The notes beneath the pieces are model-generated. The model ran no database searches and had not been told where the DNA came from. It saw only the letters and a list, made by a program, of their open reading frames with translations. 64,000 nucleotides of DNA. Source: Bacteroidales bacterium. GTDB lineage: Bacteria > Bacteroidota > Bacteroidia > Bacteroidales > JAADJA01. Numbering within the stretch: the first letter of the stretch is position 1; every line of letters begins with the position of its first letter. Positions 50,949-58,462 of the stretch are shown in pieces. The stretch lies in NCBI GenBank assembly GCA_020052415.1, contig JAGVPB010000011.1:62001-126000 (forward strand), written 5' to 3'. The position numbers and the translations under genes were made by a program.

Positions 50949-52298
50949 TCACCAGGTAATAATTCGTTCGACTTTGTTCCTTTTAATAAAGCTTTTTAGG
51001 ATTTGCTGAACATCCCTGTGATCGGGGAATGGCCTGATACAATCCTTTAGCATTTCGATCCCCATCGCACCATTGTATTTAAAATCTATAAAACCATGGC
51101 CCAAATACTTACCGTTTTCTACATAAATAACCGATTTTTCGCCCTGTGTCCTGCCTTTGTCAATTACAATAAAATTCTTTTCCTCGAACCGGTAAGGCTC
51201 AATTGCCTGCAAAACACGCGCATTATATAATCCCTGCGATTCTTTACCGATACATGCGCCGTTGCATTTGTGAATATTATATTGAAAGCAGGCGCCGGTA
51301 GTATCGAAAAGTCCGCATAATTTCTGGCATAGGTTGAAAGCTTCAGCCAGCATAAAAAGGTGGCTTTTTGCAGAAAGAGTTGAAGTAAATGATGTCAGCG
51401 GAATTTGTTCAAGGTTGTTTTTGTCAATTTTCAACCGCAGGTATCCGTTCACATCTTTATAATAGTATAAACCACAATTAAATCCTGTCCTCCGCTGAGC
51501 TTTATTATATCTTGGAGTGTGTTTCTTTATTTCGTTCGATTCCAGCAGGAGGGCTATAAGTTCATTCCCCGTGAGTTCAAAACCAATGTCCGCAATTTCA
51601 TTGCGCATCTCGATGGCTCTTTTGGAAGCATTGTTGGTTAGATGCGACAGCACGCGTTCACGGATATTGATGCTTTTGCCAATGTAGATAATAGTGCCAT
51701 TATCATTATGAAAGTAATAAACACCGGGTTCCTGTGGCAGTTTGTCAATCAGATTCCTGTCGAGGTTTGTGTTCAAACCATGCATAGAGATATCCTCTAT
51801 ATTTTTTTCGACCTTTAACAGAATTTCGAAAAGCTTCAATGTTGCTTTTGCATCTCCGAAAGCCCTGTGGCGGTGCGGATTCTCGATTCCCAATTCCTGG
51901 CATAGCTTGCCAAGCGAATAGGATCTCCTTCCGGGAAGCAGTTTACGGCTAAGCCTTGCAGTACACATTTTTTTTCTCTGGTAATCATAGCCTAATTCCC
52001 TGAATTCCTTTCTGATAAAATTGTAATCAAAATGAACATTGTGCCCAACGAAGATCGTATCCTCCGTCATTTCAACGATTCGCTTTGCCACCTCATAGAA
52101 TTTGGGGGATTCTTTAACCATTTTATTATTGATGCCGGTAAGCTGGGTGATGCGGTACGGAATTTCAATTTCGGGATTAAGGAGAGTGGTGAATTCATCA
52201 ATAACCTTTTCTCCGTCATGAACATAAATAGCAATTTCTGTGATCTTTTCCCGGTTAGGGCTTAATCCGGTAGTTTCTATGTCAATAATGGAGTACAT
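50949..52298 (-). CDS. DEDDh exonuclease (DnaQ-like) fused to GIY-YIG nuclease (Cho/UvrC-like)
   Basis: 449 residues. Residues 1-165 form an epsilon-type 3'-5' exonuclease: Exo I SIIDIETTGLSPNREKITEI, Exo II FVGHNVHFDYNFIRKEFREL and Exo III ENPHRHRAFGDAKATLKL. Residues ~190-280 form a GIY-YIG endonuclease: GVYYFHNDNGTIIYIGKSIN, followed by IRERVLSHLTNNASKRAIEM and LLESNEIKKHTPRYNKAQRR as in the N-terminal half of UvrC and Cho. This fusion is a known repair-type nuclease family. The remaining ~170 residues contain four cysteines (CQKLCGLFDTTGACFQYNIH, KCNGACIG) resembling the UvrC Cys-rich segment. The gene begins five bases after a heptad repeat array and is independent of the cluster downstream. 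Confidence 0.9.
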   Translation of the reverse strand: MYSIIDIETTGLSPNREKITEIAIYVHDGEKVIDEFTTLLNPEIEIPYRITQLTGINNKMVKESPKFYEVAKRIVEMTEDTIFVGHNVHFDYNFIRKEFRELGYDYQRKKMCTARLSRKLLPGRRSYSLGKLCQELGIENPHRHRAFGDAKATLKLFEILLKVEKNIEDISMHGLNTNLDRNLIDKLPQEPGVYYFHNDNGTIIYIGKSINIRERVLSHLTNNASKRAIEMRNEIADIGFELTGNELIALLLESNEIKKHTPRYNKAQRRTGFNCGLYYYKDVNGYLRLKIDKNNLEQIPLTSFTSTLSAKSHLFMLAEAFNLCQKLCGLFDTTGACFQYNIHKCNGACIGKESQGLYNARVLQAIEPYRFEEKNFIVIDKGRTQGEKSVIYVENGKYLGHGFIDFKYNGAMGIEMLKDCIRPFPDHRDVQQILKSFIKRNKVERIITW

Positions 52299-52302
52299 GG
52301 GA

Positions 52303-52477
52303 GTTCAAAGTTTAAAGTTCGAAGTTCGAAGTTCGAAGTTCGAAGTTCGAACTTCGAAGTTCATTGCCTATTTCTATCTGCCGGTGGTTCACAGTTTTCT
52401 GTTTTCTGTTTTCTGTCCTCTCTTCTCAATTCCCACACCCAGCCTGAAACTTGAAACCTTGAACCTGAAACCAATTT
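52303..52477. repeat. Heptad-phased intergenic array of 25 units
   Basis: One 7-bp phase runs unbroken over 175 bp: GTTCAAA, GTTTAAA, five GTTCGAA, CTTCGAA, GTTCATT, then less regular units, GTTCACA, three GTTTTCT, GTCCTCT, and finally CCTGAAA, CTTGAAA, CCTTGAA, CCTGAAA. The consensus changes along the array but the register does not. It fills the whole gap between the exonuclease-gene start and the yidC stop. Confidence 0.92.
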
Positions 52478-54403
52478 ACCTTTTTGCCGGTTTATATCCT
52501 CTTGCTTTGGCAGCGTCTTCGAGCCGTTTTTGCCAGCTTGACTTTTTCTTAGGAGGCTTCTTCTTATTTTCTTCTATCTGTTTCCTGATTTTATCTTCGT
52601 CAATCATTTTTCTTATAACCCACATTTGACCAAATGTAATAACATTGGCAAGGAAATAATAATAACTCAGGCCGGAAGCATAATTATTAAAAATACCAAG
52701 AAACATCACAGGCATAATGTACATCATGGTTTTCATGCCCGGTAGCTGCTGCTGGCCTCCTCCCATTAAATCCTGGTTGATTCGGGTGTAAATAATCGTT
52801 GATATGGTCATCAGAAGTGTAAAAAGGCTAACATGGGAACCATAGAACGGTATCTTAAACGGCAGGTCAAGTATGGAATCATAGCTTGAAAGGTCGTCAG
52901 CCCAAAGGAATGCCTCCTGCCTTAATTCAAATGCCGCAGGGAAGAACCTAAACATTGCGATAAGGATAGGGAACTGAAGCAGCATGGGAATGCAACCGGC
53001 CATAGGATTCACACCTGCCTGTTTGTATAAAGCCATAGTCGCCTGCTGTTTTTTCATCGCATCTTCTTTCTTGGGGAATTTTTTGCCGAGTTCATCAATG
53101 TCCGGCTTCAAAAACCGCATCTTTGCAGAGGAAATATACGATTTATAAGCGATTGGAAGAAGAACAATCTTTAAAAGAATGGTAAGTATAAGTATAATTA
53201 TACCATAGTTCCAGCCAAAACCTTCTAACAAATTAAACACAGGAAGCACGGCATAACGGTTAATCCACGCCAGCAGGAAGAAACTCCATCCCAGCGGTAT
53301 CTGGCGTTCCAGATCAAGTTTATACTGTCGCAGGGTCTTGAACTTATTCGGACCAAATAAAACGACATAGGAACAGAAGTCGTTTCAGTAATTTTAAACG
53401 GGATATTGATGGCTGTTTCGGCTGACCGGAGATATTGCTTGTTCGGATGTTCGGCTAACGTAAACGTTTTAATTTTTGCGCTGAGAAAATGATCTTTCGC
53501 AATCAAAGTAGATGTAAAAAAGCGTTGTTTGAAGCCGATCCATTTGACTCTTGTAATAAGGTCTTCTTCGTCATCCTTTGTTTCGGAAAGAAAATCCACA
53601 TCATCCTGGTAATATTTATAATAGATGGTCGGGCCGTTAAACTGATCAACGCCTTTTTCAGATTGCAGCATTTCTGCGCTCCAGGAAAGATCTATAAAAT
53701 TGGTGCCTGCATCCACAAATTGGTTCATTCCGACAAAGTTGATGTCGAAATCTATCATATAATCAGCCCCTTTAAGCGTATAAAGGAATTCAATATAACT
53801 CGCTTTGTTAAGCACGGAATCACCGGCATCCGTATAAAGCCTCATCGAAAAGCTTTTGGAATCGTTTGCAGAAATTTTAAAGTTTGTGTCAGAAGCCGGA
53901 TGAAAAAATAACTCATTCGTATTAATAAGCCGGTTAGCTGCAAAAAAAGTAATGCCGAAATTGGTTTTCTCCGGATCGAACATCAGCAGTGGAAGGGAAT
54001 CATAAGTGTGGAAATCCTTCAACTCTACAGTGATAATTTTGCCACCCTTAGCAGCGATCGTAATTTTCATCAGCTCGTTTTCGATGATATAGTTTCGATC
54101 CTCTCCGGTTGCTGATCCGGCAAAGATTCCAAGCTTATCGCGGTCAATTACTGATATGCTTTCTGTGCCTGGAGTGGCCTCTGTCTTAGTGACCACTTCC
54201 TGCGTCATTCTTACCGAGTCGAGCAGGTGTTGTTCCGCTGCTTTTAATATTGTTAGGGAATCCCTGACTCTTTGGGTTTGTAATATTGAATCCTGTTTAT
54301 GGCGTAAAGCCTCTTTTTCTTCTTTGGAAGGTGTTACCCAAATGCTGTAACCAACCAGGATCAGAAAAATGAAAATGATTCCGATAATTGTATTTCTATC
54401 CAT
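52476..54403 (-). CDS. yidC: Membrane protein insertase YidC (one-base frameshift near 53356)
   Basis: Two overlapping frames make one YidC of about 642 residues. The N-terminal part starts MDRNTIIGIIFIFLILVGYS at 54403 and holds the large periplasmic domain (NYIIENELMKITIAAKGGKI, YSIEFLYTLKGADYMIDFDI-like strand). It reads in frame to TTSVPMSFY, then shifts. The correct continuation, FGPNKFKTLRQYKLDLERQI, is in the next frame and joins the C-terminal insertase core (NLLEGFGWNYGIIILILTIL, QQATMALYKQAGVNPMAGCI, FNNYASGLSYYYFLANVI) and Lys-rich tail. One extra T on the coding strand in the TTT at 53355-53357 would restore it. YidC is essential, so this is probably a sequencing or assembly error rather than a real pseudogene. 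Confidence 0.93.
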
Positions 54404-54577
54404 GAATTATATCCGATTATTTAATGATGAACCCTCATGGCTCAGCCACTTTTCAGTGTTGGTTTGAAAAAATAACCTATTAGACCAAATCCTCAACCAT
54501 TTGGCGGCAAAGATAAAAAATGTTGGCTAAGGGGTTAACTTTTATTTGAGTTAAATTTGCCACCAAACAAATGAGAG

Positions 54578-55807
54578 GTGATTAATAGTCCCCAGAAAGT
54601 TTTCATAGCGCTTCCCGTTCAGGACGAACTGGATTTTCTTCCCGGATTTATTGAATGCGTCAGGTCGCAATCCCATACTAATTTCAAATTGGTTGTTTGT
54701 ATTAACCAACGGGATGACTGGTGGGAAAATTTGAATAAAGTCAAGGTTTGTAAGAACAATGCTGAAGCGATAGGTTTATTGAAAAATATCAAAGATTTTC
54801 CCCAGGATATAATTGACCGGAGTAGTCATGGAAAAGGCTGGAAAGGTAAGGACTTCGGAGTAGGCTGGGCGCGGAAAACCGCCATGGATCACATCAGTGC
54901 TCAGGCTGAGGACAATGACATCATCATAAGTCTGGATGCGGATACGAAGTTCAATCCGGATTATTTTATGTCGGTCACAGAAAATTTAAACCGGCACCCC
55001 GATGCCGTTGCTTTATCAGTTCCTTATTACCATGAGCGGACAGGCGATGAGGAAAAAGACAGGGCAATTTTAAGGTACGAGATATACATGCGATATTATG
55101 CCATCAATCTCTGGCGGATCGGAAATCCATACAGCTTCACAGCAATTGGATCGGCGATTGCATTGCCGGTAAGGTCTTACAGAGCGATTGGAGGGATTAC
55201 ACCGCATAAAAGCGGCGAGGACTTTTATTTTGTTCAGAAACTCAGAAAGTTTGGAAAGATTCTGACCTGGAACCAGGAAAAGGTCTATCCTGCAGCCCGC
55301 TATTCCGATCGCGTATTCTTTGGAACCGGCCCGGCGATGATCAAAGGCAGGGGAGGGGACTGGAAAAGTTATCCGGTTTATCCTTTTGAATATTTCGATG
55401 AAGTGAAACAAACTTATGATCTGTTTCCGGTTTTATTTAAAGAGGATGTTGCAACTCCGATGGATGAATTTTTCCGGGAAAAGTTCCAGGGAAAAAATAT
55501 ATGGGAGCCGCTGAGAGAGAATTTCCGGGCAGAAGAAAAATTTGTGAAGGCTTGCCATCATAAAATAGATGCACTGCGGATTTTGCAATTCCTTAAGTGG
55601 AAGAATGCTGGCAACAATGACTCTGACGAAGAAAATCTGATCCGCTGGTTCGGGCGATTTTATCCTGAAAAAATCTCATTATTGCAATTTGATTTAAAGA
55701 AGTTTACATTTTCAGATAATCCTATATTAGAATTAGATTCGGTAAGAAACATGCTTTCTGAAATCGAAGAAAAATTTCAAATGGAACAGTCAAATCCTAA
55801 ATCCTAA
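54578..55807 (+). CDS. Family 2-like glycosyltransferase
   Basis: About 409 residues starting at GTG 54578 (no in-frame ATG is suitable). The GT-A nucleotide-sugar fold has VFIALPVQDELDFLPGFIEC at the start and a DxD-like motif in DNDIIISLDADTKFNPDYFM. NPYSFTAIGSAIALPVRSYR and AIGGITPHKSGEDFYFVQKL follow the GT2 pattern of an acceptor loop and ED motif. There is no membrane helix, so it works at the cytoplasmic face on an unknown acceptor. It diverges from yidC and precedes miaA by 24 bp in the same direction, with heptad repeats covering its last codons (SNPKS). Confidence 0.82.
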   Translation: MINSPQKVFIALPVQDELDFLPGFIECVRSQSHTNFKLVVCINQRDDWWENLNKVKVCKNNAEAIGLLKNIKDFPQDIIDRSSHGKGWKGKDFGVGWARKTAMDHISAQAEDNDIIISLDADTKFNPDYFMSVTENLNRHPDAVALSVPYYHERTGDEEKDRAILRYEIYMRYYAINLWRIGNPYSFTAIGSAIALPVRSYRAIGGITPHKSGEDFYFVQKLRKFGKILTWNQEKVYPAARYSDRVFFGTGPAMIKGRGGDWKSYPVYPFEYFDEVKQTYDLFPVLFKEDVATPMDEFFREKFQGKNIWEPLRENFRAEEKFVKACHHKIDALRILQFLKWKNAGNNDSDEENLIRWFGRFYPEKISLLQFDLKKFTFSDNPILELDSVRNMLSEIEEKFQMEQSNPKS

Positions 55808-55827
55808 TTCCTTAATCCTAAATTTAA
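55793..55827. repeat. Heptad-period repeat overlapping a gene end
   Basis: AATCCTA, AATCCTA, ATTCCTT, AATCCTA, AATTTAA in one phase. The first two units encode the final residues of the glycosyltransferase and its stop codon, and the rest lies in the gap before miaA. Confidence 0.65.
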
Positions 55828-55831
55828 ACCA

Positions 55832-56749
55832 TTGATCATTAACAAAAAATCAAACCTCCTCGTCGTCACCGGCCCAACGGCAACGGGTAAGACCGCTTTT
55901 GCCGCACACCTTGCTTACCACCTGAACGGCGAAATCATCAGCGCCGACTCCCGTCAGGTGTACTGTGGAATGGACAAAGCCACCGGCAAGGACTTCAGCG
56001 ATTATATGGTTAATGGAAAACAGGTTCCTTACCACCTTGTGGATATTGTTGATCCTGGTTATGAGTATAATGTTTTTGAATTTCAAAAGGATTTTCTTGT
56101 CGCTTTTAATTCTGTTTCAGCAAGAGGAAAGTTGCCAGTTTTATGCGGCGGAACCGGACTCTATATCGAATCGGTACTGAAGGGGTACCGGCTGATTGAT
56201 GTTCCTGGGAATCCAAACCTGAGAGCAAACCTCGAAAGCAAACTGGATGAAGAACTTGTTGATTTGCTCAAATCATTTAAAACGCCCCATAACATCACCG
56301 ACATCAGCAACCGGAAACGGTTGGTTCGTGCCATCGAAATCCAGCAATACTACGCCGATCATCCTGAAACCGACCGCACATTTCCTGAGATTCACTCTCT
56401 GATCTTTGGTATCCGGTTCGAAAGAGAATTATTGCGGCAAAGGATCACCGACCGCTTGAAAACCCGGCTGAGTGAAGGAATGGCAGATGAAGTAAAAGCT
56501 TTGCTGCAGAAAGGTCTGAAACCGGAACAACTGAAATTTTACGGACTCGAATACAAATACCTGACTCAATATGTTACAGGCGAAATCAGTTATAACGAAA
56601 TGTTCCGGCTACTGAACACCGCCATTCACCAGTTTGCCAAGCGGCAGCTGACATGGTTCAGGAAAATGGAAAGGGAAGGGGTGGAGATACATTGGATTGA
56701 GGGGATGCTAAGCATGGAGGAGAAAGTAAGGATGGCTTTGCAATTTTAG
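55832..56749 (+). CDS. miaA: tRNA dimethylallyltransferase MiaA
   Basis: 305 residues, normal length, starting at TTG 55832. P-loop TGPTATGKTAFAAHLAYHLN, then ISADSRQVYCGMDKATGKDF with the catalytic Asp-Ser-Arg, HLVDIVDPGYEYNVFEFQKD, LCGGTGLYIESVLKGYRL, and the anticodon-binding NTAIHQFAKRQLTWFRKMER near the C-terminus. It prenylates A37 of tRNAs that read UNN codons. The last 135 bp (56614-56749) occur in two further diverged copies downstream at 57389 and 57895, each after a toxin-antitoxin module, so the 3' end is an integration target or recombination site. The intact gene ends in MEEKVRMALQF. Confidence 0.96.
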   Translation: MIINKKSNLLVVTGPTATGKTAFAAHLAYHLNGEIISADSRQVYCGMDKATGKDFSDYMVNGKQVPYHLVDIVDPGYEYNVFEFQKDFLVAFNSVSARGKLPVLCGGTGLYIESVLKGYRLIDVPGNPNLRANLESKLDEELVDLLKSFKTPHNITDISNRKRLVRAIEIQQYYADHPETDRTFPEIHSLIFGIRFERELLRQRITDRLKTRLSEGMADEVKALLQKGLKPEQLKFYGLEYKYLTQYVTGEISYNEMFRLLNTAIHQFAKRQLTWFRKMEREGVEIHWIEGMLSMEEKVRMALQF

Positions 56750-56766
56750 TCTATATTGTCACTGTT

Positions 56767-57069
56767 TTATTTCAATATTCTGCTTAGATCATGTGGGTTT
56801 TGTCTGCAATCCCAAATTGTCAGTACCAAGATTTCTTTTGGCATCGCTTCATAAATAATCAGGTATTCTTTCAATACTTTTAACCTGACATTATTTTTAT
56901 CGGTACGCCTTCCAATTTGAGGATACTTAGCAATCAGAACAAGCGATTGCCTGATCAGTTCATTCAATTTCCTGCTGTATAAATTGGATTTGTTCCTGTT
57001 ATTCCAGTATTCGAGAATTTTTCTTCTGTCGTTTTGTGCCCTGGCTGTCCAGGTTATTCGCCTAACCAT
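56767..57069 (-). CDS. RelE/ParE-family toxin
   Basis: 100 residues: MVRRITWTARAQNDRRKILE and YWNNRNKSNLYSRKLNELIR, then LIAKYPQIGRRTDKNNVRLK and VLKEYLIIYEAMPKEILVLT, the four-stranded sheet and basic surface of the RelE/ParE superfamily. The C-terminus IWDCRQNPHDLSRILK is the usual DxRxxP/L terminal tail. Members cut mRNA at the ribosome (RelE) or poison gyrase (ParE); the pattern does not settle which. It overlaps its antitoxin gene by 16 bp. The module is convergent with miaA, starting 17 bp after the miaA stop, and is the first cassette of the miaA 3'-end array. Confidence 0.85.
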   Translation of the reverse strand: MVRRITWTARAQNDRRKILEYWNNRNKSNLYSRKLNELIRQSLVLIAKYPQIGRRTDKNNVRLKVLKEYLIIYEAMPKEILVLTIWDCRQNPHDLSRILK

Positions 57070-57290
57070 TCGTCAATCTCTTTATCTGCCTGATCCTTCG
57101 TCATAATGTTTCCCTTCCTGTATTGATCCTGCGCCTCTTCAATAGCACTATTTTGTTCAGAAGATAATTTATAAACCGACAGGTCGGTTTCTTCATTTTC
57201 GATAAGGCGATACATTTCTTCCAGGATTTCGTTGTTGTCTGTGCTGTTGATTTTCCCTATTAATCGCTTTTTCAATTCTATGTCAGTCAT
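57054..57290 (-). CDS. Antitoxin partner of the RelE/ParE toxin
   Basis: 78 residues: MTDIELKKRLIGKINSTDNN, then EILEEMYRLIENEETDLSVY and KLSSEQNSAIEEAQDQYRKG, ending MTKDQADKEIDEWLGE. The acidic helical second half with a SxEQxxAIEEAxxQYxxGxxxT motif is characteristic of antitoxins paired with RelE/ParE toxins in Bacteroidota. It precedes the toxin in the operon with a 16-bp overlap, which supports coupled translation. It would neutralise the toxin and, with it, repress the promoter at 57306-57313. Confidence 0.82.
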   Translation of the reverse strand: MTDIELKKRLIGKINSTDNNEILEEMYRLIENEETDLSVYKLSSEQNSAIEEAQDQYRKGNIMTKDQADKEIDEWLGE

Positions 57291-57305
57291 AAATTATGTT
57301 TTGTA

Positions 57306-57313
57306 CAAATTTA
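57306..57313 (-). promoter_or_regulatory. Putative -7 box of the RelE/ParE module
   Basis: On the complement, TAAATTTG fits TAnnTTTG, 15 bp before the antitoxin ATG. It is the same octamer as upstream of the MazF-type module at 41714-41721. No proper -33 element was found. Confidence 0.4.
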
Positions 57314-57388
57314 ATGATAATATCTTTTACTATATCAGTGCTGTAATTAGTCTAAAAAAATTACTTATTTCCGAATTTGAAGTATTTT

Positions 57389-57525
57389 GAACAAAACAAT
57401 TCACCATAATACCAGTCGGCAAAATGACCTGGTTTAGGAGGATGGAAAGGGAAGGAGTAGAGATACATTGGATTGAGGGTATGCTGGCAATGGAAGAGAA
57501 AGTCCGGAAAGCGTTGGAATATTAT
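57389..57525 (+). pseudogene. Second copy of the miaA 3' end
   Basis: Starting at GAACA the sequence matches the last ~135 bp of miaA (56614-56749). The frame reads MTWFRRMEREGVEIHWIEGM, then LAMEEKVRKALEYYQ, against LTWFRKMEREGVEIHWIEGM and LSMEEKVRMALQF in the intact gene. The first ~30 bp are most altered, and the frame continues past the normal stop. Many changes are synonymous, which suggests an allele from another strain rather than a fresh duplication. It lies between the RelE and the VapBC-like modules. Confidence 0.9.
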
Positions 57526-57574
57526 CAATCTGACCAAGACAACACCACTTCAGGAAAGTATTTTATTTTTATAA

Positions 57575-57582
57575 TATCTTTG
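57575..57582 (+). promoter_or_regulatory. Putative -7 box of the VapB-like antitoxin
   Basis: TATCTTTG, identical to the -7 box of the peroxiredoxin promoter, lies 14 bp before the antitoxin ATG at 57597. The -33 position is not a clear match. Confidence 0.45.
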
Positions 57583-57596
57583 TAAAAAATGTGGAA

Positions 57597-57800
57597 ATGG
57601 AACAAATTCAATTGTATAAAAAAATAATTCATTTGCCAGAAAACTTAAAGTCGGAAGTAAACGATTTTGTTGATTTCCTTTTAAGCAAAAATAAAAAGAA
57701 AGACACATTAAGACAACCAAAATTCGGCTGTGCAAAAGGATTGATCTACATTTCGCCGGATTTTGATGAACCATTAAATGACTTCAAAGAATACATGTGA
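57597..57800 (+). CDS. DUF2281-type antitoxin (VapB-like)
   Basis: About 67 residues: MEQIQLYKKIIHLPENLKSE, then VNDFVDFLLSKNKKKDTLRQ and PKFGCAKGLIYISPDFDEPL with NDFKEYM. The LYxxIxxLPxxLKxEVxDFVDFL opening and the FGxAKGLIxxSxDFDEPLxDFxEYM ending are typical of DUF2281 antitoxins that partner PIN-domain toxins. The ATG at 57597 is chosen over a GTG two codons upstream. Its stop overlaps the start of a vapC-like gene that has lost its middle, so this antitoxin is an orphan in the sense of toxin control. It sits in the second cassette of the miaA array. Confidence 0.88.
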   Translation: MEQIQLYKKIIHLPENLKSEVNDFVDFLLSKNKKKDTLRQPKFGCAKGLIYISPDFDEPLNDFKEYM

Positions 57801-57865
57801 TGGAATTATTACTTGACACTCAGGATGAAAATATCGGAAAGTACAATATACCTACAATGTGGTAA
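57800..57865 (+). pseudogene. PIN-domain (VapC-like) toxin with internal deletion
   Basis: A 21-codon frame, MELLLDTQDENIGKYNIPTM plus W, starts in the TGATG overlap with the antitoxin stop. Its first seven residues fit the start of VapC (xLLLDTH with the first active-site Asp) and the remainder fits the end of a PIN domain (DExIxxYxIPTxW). About 100 codons between the two, holding the other catalytic acids, are gone without a shift of frame. The toxin is therefore inactive. Confidence 0.8.
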
Positions 57866-57894
57866 TTCATGGTTATCCATAGAAAGTAAAATTT

Positions 57895-58042
57895 GAACAC
57901 TGCCATTCACCAGTTTGCCAACCGGCAGATGACCTGGTTCAGGAAAATGGAAAAGAAAGTGGTGGAGATACATTGGATTGAGGGAACTTTAAGTATGGAG
58001 GAGAAAGTAAGGATGGCTTTGAATATTTTGCTCAAGATTTGA
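57895..58042 (+). pseudogene. Third copy of the miaA 3' end
   Basis: Starting at GAACACTGCC this stretch is about 90% identical by eye to 56614-56743 of the intact miaA. The frame reads NTAIHQFANRQMTWFRKMEK, then KVVEIHWIEGTLSMEEKVRM and ALNILLKI before a stop. It begins at the same base as the second copy and at the same point of miaA, so all three share a left boundary. It follows the VapB/C-like remnants directly, 30 bp after the vapC stop. Confidence 0.92.
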
Positions 58043-58043
58043 G

Positions 58044-58460
58044 ATTCTAATTGCAAGCCTGTCACCAGTCCTGCTTTCCCACATGTCTTTGCTGGAACAC
58101 TGGCGGCAGTAGTTCCAGAGGATTTGAAGGCATTAACCTGCGGAAAATATGTTCGGCTTTGGCTCTGCCAAAGCCGAAATGAGATACACTGCTCTTTTTC
58201 CTGAAGCTCAATTACCCAATTTGCCTTCTGATCCCAGATATCGCTTACTTCAAAGTCGTTCAAAATAAACTCTGGTACTAACAACTTCATGGGCAGAGAA
58301 GTACAATTCTCTTTCACTTTTGTGTGATTTATTTTTGTCCCATCGCTATATTCCAACAATGTTACTCCCTTCTATCTAATTCAAAGCATTCGAAAAAAAG
58401 GTTTACCCGTTGTTTGAATACTATTTCAATTATAATTTTTTTTTCAGTACCAAATGCTTC
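58044..58460 (-). pseudogene. Degenerate transposase-like fragment and IS debris
   Basis: No intact gene is supported here. On the complement, from an ATG at 58290, MKLLVPEFILNDFEVSDIWD and QKANWVIELQEKEQCI resemble the N-terminal region of ISAon1-type transposases of Bacteroidota (LLPExLxxxFE then LxIxLEEK). The reading then drifts into a different composition, with a second frame reading RAKAEHIFRRLMPSNPLELL, and passes through a perfect palindrome at 58152-58178. No downstream transposase catalytic part remains. The stretch 58291-58460 holds nothing further that I recognise. Confidence 0.4.
58152..58178. repeat. Perfect 12-bp palindrome with 3-nt loop
   Basis: TTCGGCTTTGGC (58152-58163), loop TCT, GCCAAAGCCGAA (58167-58178). 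It has no T-tract, so it is not a canonical terminator, and it resembles the hairpins at 19709-19731 and 63912-63928. Confidence 0.75.
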
Positions 58461-58462
58461 TA

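Noticed and set aside
52476-54403. Two separate genes for the N- and C-terminal parts of YidC
   Set aside because: Both halves match one protein, and a single-base correction joins them. The 53249 start of the second part lies inside a membrane helix.
56614-56800. A tRNA gene at the insertion hot spot
   Set aside because: I looked for cloverleaf structure and a GTTCRAnnC motif near the repeated ends and found none; the repeated segment is the protein-coding end of miaA.
57389-58042. Copies of the miaA tail as independent short genes
   Set aside because: They have no start signals or upstream domain. They match only the C-terminal ~44 residues of MiaA.
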